From Bradyrhizobium canariense (GTDB lineage: Bacteria > Pseudomonadota > Alphaproteobacteria > Rhizobiales > Xanthobacteraceae): DNA of 64,000 nt. Positions 50,307 to 60,319 of the stretch are shown here, piece after piece. The notes below the pieces were generated by a model. That model did no database searches and had not been told where the DNA came from. It saw only the letters and a list, made by a program, of their open reading frames with translations. The stretch lies in the NCBI RefSeq assembly GCF_900105125.1, contig NZ_LT629750.1, positions 2,852,001-2,916,000 on the forward strand, in the 5' to 3' direction. Position 1 is the stretch's first letter, and the number at the start of each line of letters is the position of its first letter. Position numbers and translations under genes: made by a program.

Positions 50307-51461
50307 ATGTACAATCCTGCCGGTGTTAAAACCTCGCCCAATTTTCCCGTGCCTGAGCTGATGAAAGCCTGGGTGCTGGGCAATCCGGACGAGCTATCGC
50401 TGCGCGACAAGCCTACCCCCGTGCCAAAGCGCGCCGAGGTGCTGGTGCGCATCGACGCCGTCGCCATTTGCGCGACCGACCTCGAAATCATCCACCGCGG
50501 TTCACCGGCCAGCATTCAGGGCGGCCTGCCCTTCAACAAGAACTTCACGCCCGGCCACGAATATATGGGCACGATCGCAGCGCTTGGACCTGAGGTCGAC
50601 GAGTTCGAAATCGGCCAGCGCGTCAGCGTGGAAATCCATGCTGGGTGCGGCCAGTGCAAGCGGTGCCGCCAGGGCATGTACACGTCATGCCTGAATTACG
50701 GCAAGCCCGAGAAGGGTCATCGCGCCAACGGTTTCACCACCGATGGCGGTTTTGCCGAATATGCGGTCAACCATATCAACACGGTGGAGCACGTGCCGGA
50801 CACGATGAGCGACGCGGAGGCGACGCTTGTGGTCACCGCCGGCACATCGATGTATGGCCTCACTGAACTCGGCGGGCTCGTGGCCGGGGAAAGCGTTGTC
50901 GTGATCGGCCCGGGCCCGATCGGACTCCTCGCCGTCGCCGTTGCGAAGGCGCTGGGAGCAAGCCCGGTCATCCTGACCGGCACGCGCGACAAGCGGCTTG
51001 CGATCGGCAAGGGACTTGGCGCCGACCGCGTCATCAACATATCAGAGGAAAATGCCGTCGATGTGGTCAAGCAGCTCACCGGCGGAATCGGCGCGGACTA
51101 CGTGGTCGAGTGCGCCGGCAGCGAGGCCACGATCGATCAGGCCATTCATATGACCAACCGCGGCGGAAAAATCTGCCTCGCTGCCTTCCCGCACGAATCG
51201 GTCACGACGGATATCGCCCATATCGTCAGGAACAACATCTATGTCTATGGCATCCGCGGCGAAGGCAAGAGCGCGACACGACGGGCGATGGCGCTGATGG
51301 CCGAGAAGAAATTCGACGCGACCAAAATCCATACCCATACCTTCGCGCTCGCCGACCTGCCGACCGCGCTGCGATACGCCCGCGAGCGCGTCGAAGACGC
51401 CATCAAGGTCGTCGTCACAACCCGTCAAACCGATGTGCTGAGCAACGCCGCGGCTGAGTAA
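50307..51461 (+). CDS. Zinc-dependent alcohol dehydrogenase (MDR family)
   Basis: A 384-residue medium-chain dehydrogenase. Catalytic zinc residues lie in VAICATDLEI and PGHEYMG. The structural zinc site CGQCKRCRQGMYTSC is at about residues 113-127. The NAD loop is VVVIGPGPIGLLAVAVAKAL. It oxidises an alcohol or polyol to the aldehyde or ketone. GGGAG precedes the start. It is 60 bases after the hydroxyacid dehydrogenase gene and probably in the same operon. The alcohol is not identifiable. Confidence 0.92.
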   Translation: MYNPAGVKTSPNFPVPELMKAWVLGNPDELSLRDKPTPVPKRAEVLVRIDAVAICATDLEIIHRGSPASIQGGLPFNKNFTPGHEYMGTIAALGPEVDEFEIGQRVSVEIHAGCGQCKRCRQGMYTSCLNYGKPEKGHRANGFTTDGGFAEYAVNHINTVEHVPDTMSDAEATLVVTAGTSMYGLTELGGLVAGESVVVIGPGPIGLLAVAVAKALGASPVILTGTRDKRLAIGKGLGADRVINISEENAVDVVKQLTGGIGADYVVECAGSEATIDQAIHMTNRGGKICLAAFPHESVTTDIAHIVRNNIYVYGIRGEGKSATRRAMALMAEKKFDATKIHTHTFALADLPTALRYARERVEDAIKVVVTTRQTDVLSNAAAE

Positions 51462-51469
51462 GTACATCA

Positions 51470-51610
51470 ATGAGGTCCCTCCTCAACGTGGTGTTCAAGG
51501 CCGCCTTGCTCTGCGCACTACCACTGGGCCTCGGCTTTTCCGCCGAATTGAGCGAGGCCCAAACCCGCAAGCCCGCGGCGAATTCTTCAACGCGCTGTAA
51601 GCGGCAATAA
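51470..51610 (+). CDS. Small secreted-type protein (46 residues), tentative
   Basis: A short frame eight bases after the alcohol dehydrogenase stop. It opens MRSLLNVVFKAALLCALPLG, then LGFSAELSEAQTRKP, which looks like a signal peptide with cleavage near SEA or AQT and a short polar tail. There is no strong ribosome site, so translation would depend on coupling to the upstream gene. The gene is not recognised, and it may be the remnant of a longer one. Confidence 0.35.
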   Translation: MRSLLNVVFKAALLCALPLGLGFSAELSEAQTRKPAANSSTRCKRQ

Positions 51611-51632
51611 AACTGAGACCGATCGATTTAAC

Positions 51633-53111
51633 TCAACGGGAATTTGCAATCCGGCTGTGTCTCGAGCCATAGAAAAAATAGATCGCCAGCCCGATCGCGA
51701 GCCAAATGCCCAAGCGTATCCAGGTATCGACGGGCAGACCGAACATCAGAAATACCGATACGGCCGCTCCGCCCGGCGCGACAATCCAGATGGCGGGCGA
51801 CCTGAAAGGCCGGACCAGTTCCGGCTCAGTTATCCGCAGCACAAGGGTCCCGATCGATACGATCGTGAATGCGAACAGCGTCCCGATGCTGACGAGTTCT
51901 CCGACCAGCCCGATCGGCAACAGCCCCGCAAAGACAGCCGCCACAATGCCCGTTGCGATGGTGGCAATGTAAGGCGTACGAAAGCGGGGATGAATTCGTG
52001 CCGCCACAGGCGGAAGCAGCCCGTCATGCGCCATGGTGCTCAAGATTCTCGGTTGCCCAAGAAGCGACACCAGAATGACCGAGGTCAGTCCGAACACGAT
52101 ACCGAGTTTGATGAACGGAGAAAGCCAGCTTACGCCGGCGGCATCGATGCCGACCGCGATCGGGTCAGACACGTTCAACCGGTCGAACGGCACGATCCCG
52201 GTCAGGATAAATCCGACCGCGACATAGAGGATCGTGCAAATCACCAGCGAACCCAGGATGCCAATGGGCATATCACGCATCGGCGACTTGGCCTCCTGCG
52301 CGGTGGTGGAGACGGCGTCAAAGCCGATATAGGCAAAGAACACGACGGCTGCGCCACGCAGCACGCCCGACCAGCCATAAATGCCGATACCGGCGTTCGG
52401 AGGTATGAAGGCTCCGCCGGGATTGCTTGGCGTTACCCAGTTCGCCGTGCTGAATGCTGGCGCCGCGCAAGCGATAAAGAGTGCGATCACAATCAGCTTC
52501 ACGACGACGATGAAGCCATTGAACCTCGCCGACTCCCGGATGCCGATCACGAGCAGCGTCGTAATGAACGCGATCACCACCATGGCCGGAATATTCAGGA
52601 CCGCCCCGGTCGACGACCAGCCATGTTGGGCTGCGTCAAAGGCAAAGGGCGATGATACGAATCGTTCGGGCAAGACCAGGCCTAAGTCTTTCGCGAAACT
52701 CACGACATAGCCGGACCAGCCGATGGAGACCGCGACCGCGCCGACCGCATATTCAAGGATCAGGTCCCAACCGATAATCCAGGCAACAAGTTCACCCAGC
52801 GTCGCATAGGCATAGGTGTAGGCGCTGCCGCTGATCGGGATTGTCGAGGATAATTCCGCGTAGCACAGACCGGCGAACGCGCAGGCCACGGCGCCGAGAA
52901 GAAAAGAAAGCGTAACCGCCGGTCCCGCATTTGCCGCGGCGGCGTGTCCGGTCAGCACGAAAATGCCTGCGCCGATGATGCCGCCAACGCCGATGCCGAC
53001 GAGATTTAGCGCGGATAATGTTCGCCGCGGCGGGTGTGTCTCGTCACCACCGCTATCGGCTGCCTCGCTTGTCAGCTCCGCCGTCGATTTCCGGGCCCAG
53101 AAATTTGCCAA
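51633..53111 (-). CDS. Amino acid permease, cationic amino acid transporter (APC) type
   Basis: A 492-residue membrane transporter with about 12 segments. The substrate-binding first helix has [20 protein letters not shown], followed by [29 protein letters not shown], the family signature, and [20 protein letters not shown]. It is a proton- or sodium-driven uptake system, probably for amino acids or related amines. The start is a TTG at 53111 preceded by AAAGGAT. It stands alone between oppositely read dehydrogenase genes and the liv operon. Confidence 0.9.
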   Translation of the reverse strand: MANFWARKSTAELTSEAADSGGDETHPPRRTLSALNLVGIGVGGIIGAGIFVLTGHAAAANAGPAVTLSFLLGAVACAFAGLCYAELSSTIPISGSAYTYAYATLGELVAWIIGWDLILEYAVGAVAVSIGWSGYVVSFAKDLGLVLPERFVSSPFAFDAAQHGWSSTGAVLNIPAMVVIAFITTLLVIGIRESARFNGFIVVVKLIVIALFIACAAPAFSTANWVTPSNPGGAFIPPNAGIGIYGWSGVLRGAAVVFFAYIGFDAVSTTAQEAKSPMRDMPIGILGSLVICTILYVAVGFILTGIVPFDRLNVSDPIAVGIDAAGVSWLSPFIKLGIVFGLTSVILVSLLGQPRILSTMAHDGLLPPVAARIHPRFRTPYIATIATGIVAAVFAGLLPIGLVGELVSIGTLFAFTIVSIGTLVLRITEPELVRPFRSPAIWIVAPGGAAVSVFLMFGLPVDTWIRLGIWLAIGLAIYFFYGSRHSRIANSR

Positions 53112-53208
53112 AAAAATGGCATCCTTTTTAAAAGGAAACGGAAACAGGATAACGCGCCAGACCGGACTCGGTTGGCTCGTCCCGGAATTTTAAGAGTCGA
53201 ACTGCCCC

Positions 53209-53913
53209 TCACACCGAGCAGTAACGCTCCTTGATCTCGCTGTCTGCGAGCAATTCCCGTGCCGAAGCCTGATGAACCACCGTGCCTTGATCCAGGACAT
53301 AGGCGCGATCGGCAATATCCAATGCCAATTCCACGTTCTGCTCGACCAGCAGCACCGTGGTCCCCTGCGCCTTCATGGCGCGAAACAGTTCGAACATTTC
53401 ATCGACCAAGACGGGCATGATCCCTTCCGACGGCTCATCGAGCATGATGAGATCGGGTTTTGATATCATCGCCCGCGCGATCGCCAGCATCTGCTGCTCG
53501 CCGCCGGACATCGTGACCGCTTCCTGATCCAGGCGCTCGGCGAGCCGCGGGAAAATGCTCGCGATGCCGTCGATCAGTTCAGCCTCCCGCTTCTTCTGGG
53601 GCGAAGCGACGAGGCCCAGCCGAAGATTTTCCCGCACCGAGAGGCCCTGCACGATACGCCGCTCTTCCGGCACATAAGCGAGCCCAAGCGCGAAACGCAG
53701 GTGCGCCGGCTGGCCCAGCAACTCCTTGCCCTTGAACGTGACGGCCCCACGCGTCTTGTCCAGAAGCCCCATGATGGACTTCAGGGTTGTGGTCTTGCCG
53801 GCGCCGTTGCGCCCGATCAGGCAGACGATCTCGCCCTTGGCGATCTCGATGTCGATATCCTGCAGCACGTGGCTGGCGCCATACCAGGCGTTCAGGTTGC
53901 TGATCTGCAACAT
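53209..53913 (-). CDS. livF: Branched-chain amino acid type ABC transporter ATPase LivF
   Basis: A 234-residue ATPase with Walker A GRNGAGKTT, signature MSGGEQQMLAIAR, Walker B LIMLDEPSEGI and VEQNVELAL, all typical of LivF. It works with LivG on the LivHM channel. GGGAG lies upstream of the ATG at 53913, four bases beyond the livG stop. It is the last gene of the livK-H-M-G-F operon. The ligand need not be leucine; many Liv systems in this group take up aromatic or amide compounds. Confidence 0.95.
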   Translation of the reverse strand: MLQISNLNAWYGASHVLQDIDIEIAKGEIVCLIGRNGAGKTTTLKSIMGLLDKTRGAVTFKGKELLGQPAHLRFALGLAYVPEERRIVQGLSVRENLRLGLVASPQKKREAELIDGIASIFPRLAERLDQEAVTMSGGEQQMLAIARAMISKPDLIMLDEPSEGIMPVLVDEMFELFRAMKAQGTTVLLVEQNVELALDIADRAYVLDQGTVVHQASARELLADSEIKERYCSV

Positions 53914-53917
53914 CCGC

Positions 53918-54688
53918 TCAGTGCTCCCGCTGGCCAAGATAGACCCGCTTCACGGCCTCGTTCTTGCGAACCTCCGACGGCGTTCCTTCCGCAAGCAACT
54001 CGCCGTGATGCAGCACCAGGATGCGATCGCTGATTCCGAGCACCAGCTTCATCTTGTGCTCGACCAGAATGACCGTCCGTTCGCTCGCGAGCTTGACGAT
54101 CAGGTCCATCATGGTGCGGGTTTCTTCCGGGCTCATTCCGGCGGTCGGCTCGTCCAGCAACAATAGCCGCGGCCGGCTTGCCAGCGCCATTCCGATTTCG
54201 AGCGCGCGCTGCTCGCCATGCGCCAGCGTTTTTGCTGTGCGGCCGCGTGATTCCCACAAGCCGACCCGTGCCAGCAATTCATCGGCCTGTTCGGTCAGTT
54301 CGCGAAGCCTCGCGCGCGGACGCCACATATCGTAGCGCGACACCAGCGCCTGAAGTCCGATGCGGATATTCTCGCGCGTCGTCAGTTGCGGAAACACGTT
54401 GGTAATCTGGAACGACTTGGCCACCCCCATATGGGCGAAGCGATGCTGCGGCAATCCCGTCACATCGCGGCCTTCGAACTCGACAGTCCCGTTCGTCGGC
54501 GCGAACGCGCCGGACAACAGATTGAAATAGGTGCTCTTTCCGGCGCCGTTCGGGCCGATGATCGAGGTGATCGCGCCCTTGGGAAATTCCGCCGAAATAT
54601 TGTTCAGCGCGACGAACTTGCCGAACATCTTGCCGACGCCCTTGGTGCGCAGGATCACTTGCCGCGATTGATCGTTGGCGTCAGTCAT
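53918..54688 (-). CDS. livG: Branched-chain amino acid type ABC transporter ATPase LivG
   Basis: A 256-residue ATPase with Walker A GPNGAGKST, LivG-specific TGLPQHRFAHMGVAKSFQIT, a signature-like LAHGEQRALEIG (LAHGEQ in place of LSGGQ, usual for LivG), Walker B LLLLDEPTAGMSPEET and the histidine in LVEHKMKLV. The start at 54688 overlaps the livM stop by eight bases; a GTG nine bases earlier is possible. Confidence 0.95.
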   Translation of the reverse strand: MTDANDQSRQVILRTKGVGKMFGKFVALNNISAEFPKGAITSIIGPNGAGKSTYFNLLSGAFAPTNGTVEFEGRDVTGLPQHRFAHMGVAKSFQITNVFPQLTTRENIRIGLQALVSRYDMWRPRARLRELTEQADELLARVGLWESRGRTAKTLAHGEQRALEIGMALASRPRLLLLDEPTAGMSPEETRTMMDLIVKLASERTVILVEHKMKLVLGISDRILVLHHGELLAEGTPSEVRKNEAVKRVYLGQREH

Positions 54689-55670
54689 GCTTGCCACGCT
54701 GGATCAGCGTTCCCCAAATGCCGGCCGGGAAGAACAGCACGCAGATCATGAAGATGGCTCCGACAATGAGTTGCCAGTGCACCGTCCAGACCGAGACCAA
54801 ATTCTCGAGCAGCAGAAATGCCGCAGCCCCGATCATCGGCCCGAAGAATGTTCCCATGCCGCCGAGCAGCGCGATCATCACCACGATGCCCGAGGTGTCG
54901 TAGTGCAGGATTTCGATCGGCACGATCGACAAATGCAGCGCCTGCAGGGCACCGGCCAGCCCGCAAAACCCGCCGGACAGGATGAACGTGATCAAGCGCG
55001 TCGCGGTCACATCGTATCCGGAGGCTTTGGCGCGCGCCTCGTTCTCGCGCACTGCTTCGATCACGGCGCCGAAGGGCGAAGCCAAAATCCGCGACAGCAC
55101 GAAGAAGGCTGCGATCACGAAGGCCGCGATCACATAATAGCGGGTCAACGGATTGATGAAATCGAGCTTGAACCCGAAGATGCCGATATCGCGGACATTG
55201 ATGCCGCGAAGGCCGTTCTCGCCGCCGGTCCAGTCGACGGCCTCATAGAACAGGTAGTACACGCATTGCGAGAGCGCCATCGTCACCATCGCGAAGTAGA
55301 TGCCGCGCGTTCGAATGGCCAGCACGCCGATCAGCGCCGCCATCAACAGGCCGCCGACAATGCCGAGCGCAATGGCCGCATACCAGGGCAGTCCAAAATG
55401 CGCGATCGCTATGCCGCAGAAATAGGCACCTGTCCCGAACAGCGCGGCGTGCCCGAAAGACAATAGGCCGAGGTAGCCATAAACCAGATTGAAGCCGAGC
55501 GCGTAGAGACCATAGATCAGGATGTTGGCGGCCAGAGCCGTAAACGGCATGACCAGCGGAAACACCAGAACGACCAGGCTCGCGAGGCTGGCGCGATGCC
55601 GGGTCGCGAACTCAAACCAGCTCTCAGGCGCCGCCTGCGTCCGCAGGTATGGCTCGGTCAATTCATTCAT
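54681..55670 (-). CDS. livM: Branched-chain amino acid type ABC transporter permease LivM
   Basis: A 329-residue permease of about nine membrane segments. The LivM signature GYLGLLSFGHAALFGTGAYF and the ATPase-contact loop around VIEAVRENEARAKASGYDV are visible, followed by GLAGALQALHLSIVP and GMGTFFGPMIGAAAF. It pairs with LivH to make the channel. It starts 16 bases after the livH stop. Confidence 0.94.
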   Translation of the reverse strand: MNELTEPYLRTQAAPESWFEFATRHRASLASLVVLVFPLVMPFTALAANILIYGLYALGFNLVYGYLGLLSFGHAALFGTGAYFCGIAIAHFGLPWYAAIALGIVGGLLMAALIGVLAIRTRGIYFAMVTMALSQCVYYLFYEAVDWTGGENGLRGINVRDIGIFGFKLDFINPLTRYYVIAAFVIAAFFVLSRILASPFGAVIEAVRENEARAKASGYDVTATRLITFILSGGFCGLAGALQALHLSIVPIEILHYDTSGIVVMIALLGGMGTFFGPMIGAAAFLLLENLVSVWTVHWQLIVGAIFMICVLFFPAGIWGTLIQRGKHD

Positions 55671-55686
55671 GGCTCGGACTGCACCT

Positions 55687-56571
55687 TCAACTCATCAGCC
55701 CGGCGCGGCCGAAGAACCCTTGCGGCCGAACGATCAGGACGATCGCCATCAGCGCGAAGATCGAGACCTTGCCCATTTCCGGTGCGAACAGCGAGGTCAT
55801 GCTGACGACGACGCCGACCAGAAGACCCGCCAGCACGGCGCCGCCGATCGATCCCATGCCGCCGACGACGGTGACGACAAAGGCCTCGGCCAGGATGGTC
55901 CCGCCCATCTCGGGTATGACGCCTTGCAGCGGGGCCGCCAGCAATCCCGCAAAGCCCGCGATCGCGGTCCCGATCCCGAAAACGATCAACCAGACCTGCG
56001 CGACATTGACTCCCAGCACACGGACGATTTGCGGATCGCGCGCGCCCGCGCGGATGATCAGGCCGAAGCTGGTCTTTTCCAGGAATAGCCAAAGCGCGAG
56101 CAGGACGACAGCGGCGGCGCCGATGACGAACAAACGGTAGAGCGGAAAATAACCGACGCCGATATTCACCGCACCCTGGAGGATCTCAGGGGTATCGAAG
56201 GGAATTCCGGTCTTTCCGAAGGCGATCCGTACCAGTTCGACCATCACATAGCTGAGGCCGAACGTCAGCAGCAGCGGATAGTCGATCCCCCGGCCATAGA
56301 GCGGCCGGATCAGGAAACGCTCGACGACCAGACCGAGCAGTCCCACGGCCAACGGCACCCCGATCAGGCAGATCCAGAAATTGCCGCCAAGCATGAGGAT
56401 GTAAACCCCGACATAGGCCCCCACCATGTAAAATGCGCCATGGGCAAAGTTGACCACGGTCAGCATGCCGAAGATCAGGGAAAGACCGATCGCGAACAGC
56501 ACATAGATCGCGCCCAGCGCAAGGCCGGCGAACAACTGCAGCGCGATGAGATCGAAGCTCAGACCGTCCAT
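55687..56571 (-). CDS. livH: Branched-chain amino acid type ABC transporter permease LivH
   Basis: A 294-residue permease with about eight membrane segments. It contains GLALGAIYVLFAIGLSLIFG and TVVNFAHGAFYMVGAYVG at the start, and GMGSIGGAVLAGLLVGVV near the end, typical of LivH. GGGGAAACGC before the ATG at 56571 supports this start over a longer frame. It follows the livK-like gene by 54 bases. Confidence 0.94.
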   Translation of the reverse strand: MDGLSFDLIALQLFAGLALGAIYVLFAIGLSLIFGMLTVVNFAHGAFYMVGAYVGVYILMLGGNFWICLIGVPLAVGLLGLVVERFLIRPLYGRGIDYPLLLTFGLSYVMVELVRIAFGKTGIPFDTPEILQGAVNIGVGYFPLYRLFVIGAAAVVLLALWLFLEKTSFGLIIRAGARDPQIVRVLGVNVAQVWLIVFGIGTAIAGFAGLLAAPLQGVIPEMGGTILAEAFVVTVVGGMGSIGGAVLAGLLVGVVVSMTSLFAPEMGKVSIFALMAIVLIVRPQGFFGRAGLMS

Positions 56572-56625
56572 GCGTTTCCCCAAACAGCGATGCGCGCCCG
56601 CGAAGGCGCGCACCGTTTCACGACG

Positions 56626-57879
56626 TCAGGCCTTGTGGCCAAGCTCTTCGCAGCTTCGCAGATTTGCCTCATTGGGTTCGTCGGTGCTGATGATCTGGAA
56701 GACGTCGGACTCGTTGCGCAAGTCCTTTGACTTCGACTGGATGACCAATACCGACTGGACCGATTGATGATCGCATTTGCGATAATATTGCGGTCCCTTG
56801 TAGAAATCGTATTTCAGCGCTTCCAGCGCCGCGATCACCTTGTCGGTGTCGACGCTGCCCGCGTTCTTGACGGCGGCAAGCACGGTGCGGACGCCGCCAT
56901 AGCCGAGCGCGCCGTAATCGGTCGGCAATTTCCCGTCATACATCTTGCGGAACGCTTCGTTGAAGGCCTTGGTGGAAGCGAATTTCTCCTCAAGTCCCCA
57001 ATAGAAAGAACATCCGCCGATCACGCCCTCGAACGCCTGAGGTCCCGCCGCGACGCGGCTGGCATGGGAAAGCAGCGGCGCGATGATTTGCGTGGTCTTC
57101 TTGACGCCGAAATCGGTCGCCTGTTTCAGCGCGATCTGCTGATCGCGTCCGAAATTGCTGATGCAAAGAATATCCGGCTTCAGCGCCTGGATGCGCGGCA
57201 GCAGCGTCGAGAAGTCGGTGGTGCCGAGCGGATGACGGATATCGCCGAGGTTCTCGATGCCGAAGGTTTTGCCGACTTCGAGGAAGCCGCGCACCATTTC
57301 GTGCCCATAGGCATAGTCGGCGGTCAGGAACGCGACCTTCTTGCCGAATTTTGAAAACGCGTAGCGTCCGACCGCTCCAGCGGTCATGTGCGGATTCAAG
57401 GCTTCATGGAACGTGTATTTGCTGAAATCAGCAGCCTCGTTGATGGCATCGGACTGGCTGATCGAATTGAAGATGACGCCGCGCTCTTTGGTGACGTTGT
57501 TGATCGCAAGCTGGACCGCGGCAGAAAGACTGCCGACCACGAAATTGACCTTCTCCTTTTCAACCAGCTCCAGCGTGCGCGTTGCCGCTTCGCCGGGATT
57601 GAGCTTGTCGTCGCGCACGACCAATTCCGCCTTGCGCCCGTTGAGAGCGCCGGCATCGTTGAACTCGGCGATGGCAAGCTGGGCGGCGCGCACCTGGTCC
57701 TGTGCTTCGGCGCCGTAAGGTCCCGTCAAAGGAACCGGAAAGCCGATCTTGATATTGGCTTCCTGCGCCTGAAGAAGATTGATGCGAAAGGGCGAGGCGG
57801 CAAGTGCGGCTCCCGCGCTGACCGTCGTCAGAAGGCGGCGGCGGGATATCGATCCGGATTTGGTGATGCTTTTTGTCAT
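56626..57879 (-). CDS. ABC transporter substrate-binding protein LivK-like, with twin-arginine-like leader
   Basis: A 417-residue receptor. The leader contains SRRRLLTTVSAGAALAASPF, resembling a twin-arginine signal, unusual but known for Liv-type receptors of this group. The fold then opens NIKIGFPVPLTGPYGAEAQ. Later segments KVAFLTADYAYGHEMVRGF and GALGYGGVRTVLAAVKNAG are typical of aromatic-acid and amide-binding relatives. It heads the livK-H-M-G-F operon and lies 46 bases beyond the end of the molybdenum hydroxylase genes on the same strand, so imported ligand and hydroxylase substrate may be the same. Confidence 0.9.
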   Translation of the reverse strand: MTKSITKSGSISRRRLLTTVSAGAALAASPFRINLLQAQEANIKIGFPVPLTGPYGAEAQDQVRAAQLAIAEFNDAGALNGRKAELVVRDDKLNPGEAATRTLELVEKEKVNFVVGSLSAAVQLAINNVTKERGVIFNSISQSDAINEAADFSKYTFHEALNPHMTAGAVGRYAFSKFGKKVAFLTADYAYGHEMVRGFLEVGKTFGIENLGDIRHPLGTTDFSTLLPRIQALKPDILCISNFGRDQQIALKQATDFGVKKTTQIIAPLLSHASRVAAGPQAFEGVIGGCSFYWGLEEKFASTKAFNEAFRKMYDGKLPTDYGALGYGGVRTVLAAVKNAGSVDTDKVIAALEALKYDFYKGPQYYRKCDHQSVQSVLVIQSKSKDLRNESDVFQIISTDEPNEANLRSCEELGHKA

Positions 57880-57925
57880 AGTGTCCTCCCAGGCTATTTA
57901 TATTTGATCTTGTTTGTATCGTCGC

Positions 57926-60319
57926 TCAAATTCGTCCCAGTGCGGTCAGGATAACCTGCGGCGTCAAGGGAATCTCGGTAATAATAGCGCCGAACGGCTT
58001 CAACGCATCATTCACGGCATTTGCCACCGCGGCCGCCGCCCCCGCCGTGCCGGCCTCTCCCGCGCCCTTCGCGCCCAGTTCGGTCTCGGCAGTCGGCGAC
58101 ACCACATGGCCTACGTCGATGTCGGGCATTTCACCGGACATCGGCACCAGGTAATCGGCCATATTGGCGTTGGTGAGCTGGCCGCGCTCGTCGTAGATGC
58201 ATTTCTCGAACAGCGCGGCACCGAGGCCCTGCACCACACCGCCCCTGATCTGCTCGTCGACCAGTTGCGGATTGATGATGGTCCCGCAATCCTCCACCAC
58301 CCAGTGCCGGAGCAGCTTGACGAAGCCGGTATCGGTATCGACCTCAAGCCACGACGCCTGAACGCCATTGGTGAAGGCAAACGGATATTCACGGGGCACG
58401 AAATGCCGAGTCGCGATCAATTCAGGCTGAAGGCCCGGCGGCAGCGTGTCCGGGCGGAAATAGACGATCCGCGCCAGTTCGTTCAATTCGATGCGCTGCA
58501 CGCCGTCGCTTGCGTTCACGACCGCGTTGTTGACGATGTCGAGTTCGGATGGCGAGGACTGCAGGATAGCCGCCGCGACATCGAGGATATTGCTGCGCAG
58601 AACCTTCGCGGCCTGAAGTGCTGCCTCTCCGCCAATCCCGGCGCCGCGCGAGGCCCAGGTGCCGCCGCCATAGGGCGTGTTGTCGGTATCGCCCAGGATA
58701 ACGCGGACACGTTCCATCGAGACGCCGAGCACGCTGCCGACGATCTGCGCCGTCAGCGATTCCGAGCCCTGCCCCTGCTCCGTGATGCTGGTCTGGCAGA
58801 TCACCGATCCGGTCGCGTCCATCCGCACCGCGACGCCATCCTGCGACGAGATGCGGGCGCCGCCGACGCCGTAAAACGCCGCGCTCGGATTGGTGATCTC
58901 GATGAAGCTCGCGATGCCGATGCCGCGATGAATGTTCTTCTTCCGCAGCGCCGCCTGCTCGGCGCGCAGCGCGTCATACTTCATCATCGCCATCAGCTTG
59001 TTCATCGCGGCGTGATGCGACAACAGTTCGAACTTCAGACCCGCGGCCGAGGCGCAGGGATAGGCGTCATCGGGAACGAGATTACGGCGGCGGATCTCGA
59101 CCGGGTCCATGCCGATCTTCAACGCCGCCAGATCGACCAGCCCTTCCGTCACCGAGCACGCCACCGGATGGCCGACGCCACGATACTGGCACATGACGTT
59201 TTTGTTCTGAAAGACGACGCGGGCCCGCGCGCGATAGTTTTTGGTGACGTAGGGTCCACCGACCAGATTGACGATCTGATTGGCTTCGATGGCGCTGGTG
59301 CGCGGATACATCGAATAGGGACCGATGCCGGTAAGATCATCGATCTCGAATACCGTGATCGTGCCGTCGCGCTTGACCCCGATCCGCCCCTTGCAGCGAT
59401 GATCGCGGGCATGAATATCCGTGTTGAAGCTTTCGACCCGATCAGCGACATATTTGATCGGCCGGCGCAATAATTTTGACAGCGCATAGGTCGCCATCTC
59501 GTCAGCGTAGACGTGGACCTTGATGCCGAACGAGCCTCCGACATCCTTGCAGACCACGCGAACCTGCGAGTCCTGCAGACCTAAGTGCAGCGCTGCGATG
59601 TTCTGCACCATGTGCGGCGCCTGCGTGCCCTGATAGATCGTCAGCCGCGCCTCGGCGACGTTCCAGTCGGCCACCACGGCGCGCGGCTCCAGCGTCACGC
59701 CGGTATGCCGCCCGAAGATAAAGTTCGCTTCCACGACCTCATCGGAATCGGCAAACGCCTGATCGACCGCACCGGCATCAAGGTTCCGTTCGAAAGCGAG
59801 GTTGTCACCGAGCGAGGCGTGAATGACCGGGGTTTCCGGATCGAGCGCGGTGCGCATGTCCGTCACCGCCTCCAATTCCCTGTATTCAACCAGGACGGCT
59901 TCCGCCGCGTCCTCGGCCACAGCACGGCTGGTCGCGACAATCGCCGCGACGGCCTCGCCCTGCCAGCACACATGGTCGATCGCGATCGCATGCTGCGGCG
60001 CGGATTTGAGGCCCTTCATATGCGAGAGCACGCCGACCCACGGCGTGATGACCGCGGACAATTCCTTGCCGGTCACGATGGCGATGACACCCGGGACGCG
60101 CTTTGCCGCCTCGGCGTCGATTCCAATTATTTGGGCGTGCGCATGGGGCGAGCGCAGGTACACCACATGCGCCATCCGCGGCAGCTCCATGTCGCTGACA
60201 TAAAGCCCGCGTCCCTGCAGCAGCCGCTCAAGGTTGGGCCGCGGCACCACCTTGCCGATATAGGAATTCGACCGGTCCAGCACCGAGAGACCCTCAGGGC
60301 TTGCGGGTGCCATGGTCAT
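57926..60319 (-). CDS. Molybdenum hydroxylase large subunit (CoxL/xanthine dehydrogenase family)
   Basis: A 797-residue molybdopterin-binding subunit. The cofactor segments CKDVGGSFGIKVHVYADEMAT, then CQYRGVGHPVACSVTEGLVD, and the catalytic glutamate in GAKGAGEAGTAG are visible. The carbon monoxide dehydrogenase signature AYRCSFR is absent (QYRGVGHP instead), so it is not a true CO dehydrogenase but a hydroxylase for a heterocycle, aldehyde or purine. It has no export signal, so it is cytoplasmic. The start at 60319 overlaps the small-subunit stop by four bases (ATGA). Confidence 0.92.
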   Translation of the reverse strand: MTMAPASPEGLSVLDRSNSYIGKVVPRPNLERLLQGRGLYVSDMELPRMAHVVYLRSPHAHAQIIGIDAEAAKRVPGVIAIVTGKELSAVITPWVGVLSHMKGLKSAPQHAIAIDHVCWQGEAVAAIVATSRAVAEDAAEAVLVEYRELEAVTDMRTALDPETPVIHASLGDNLAFERNLDAGAVDQAFADSDEVVEANFIFGRHTGVTLEPRAVVADWNVAEARLTIYQGTQAPHMVQNIAALHLGLQDSQVRVVCKDVGGSFGIKVHVYADEMATYALSKLLRRPIKYVADRVESFNTDIHARDHRCKGRIGVKRDGTITVFEIDDLTGIGPYSMYPRTSAIEANQIVNLVGGPYVTKNYRARARVVFQNKNVMCQYRGVGHPVACSVTEGLVDLAALKIGMDPVEIRRRNLVPDDAYPCASAAGLKFELLSHHAAMNKLMAMMKYDALRAEQAALRKKNIHRGIGIASFIEITNPSAAFYGVGGARISSQDGVAVRMDATGSVICQTSITEQGQGSESLTAQIVGSVLGVSMERVRVILGDTDNTPYGGGTWASRGAGIGGEAALQAAKVLRSNILDVAAAILQSSPSELDIVNNAVVNASDGVQRIELNELARIVYFRPDTLPPGLQPELIATRHFVPREYPFAFTNGVQASWLEVDTDTGFVKLLRHWVVEDCGTIINPQLVDEQIRGGVVQGLGAALFEKCIYDERGQLTNANMADYLVPMSGEMPDIDVGHVVSPTAETELGAKGAGEAGTAGAAAAVANAVNDALKPFGAIITEIPLTPQVILTALGRI

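Noticed and set aside
57926..60319. Carbon monoxide dehydrogenase (true CoxL).
   Set aside because: The AYRCSFR active-site loop is absent; the protein has QYRGVGHP, so only family membership is claimed.
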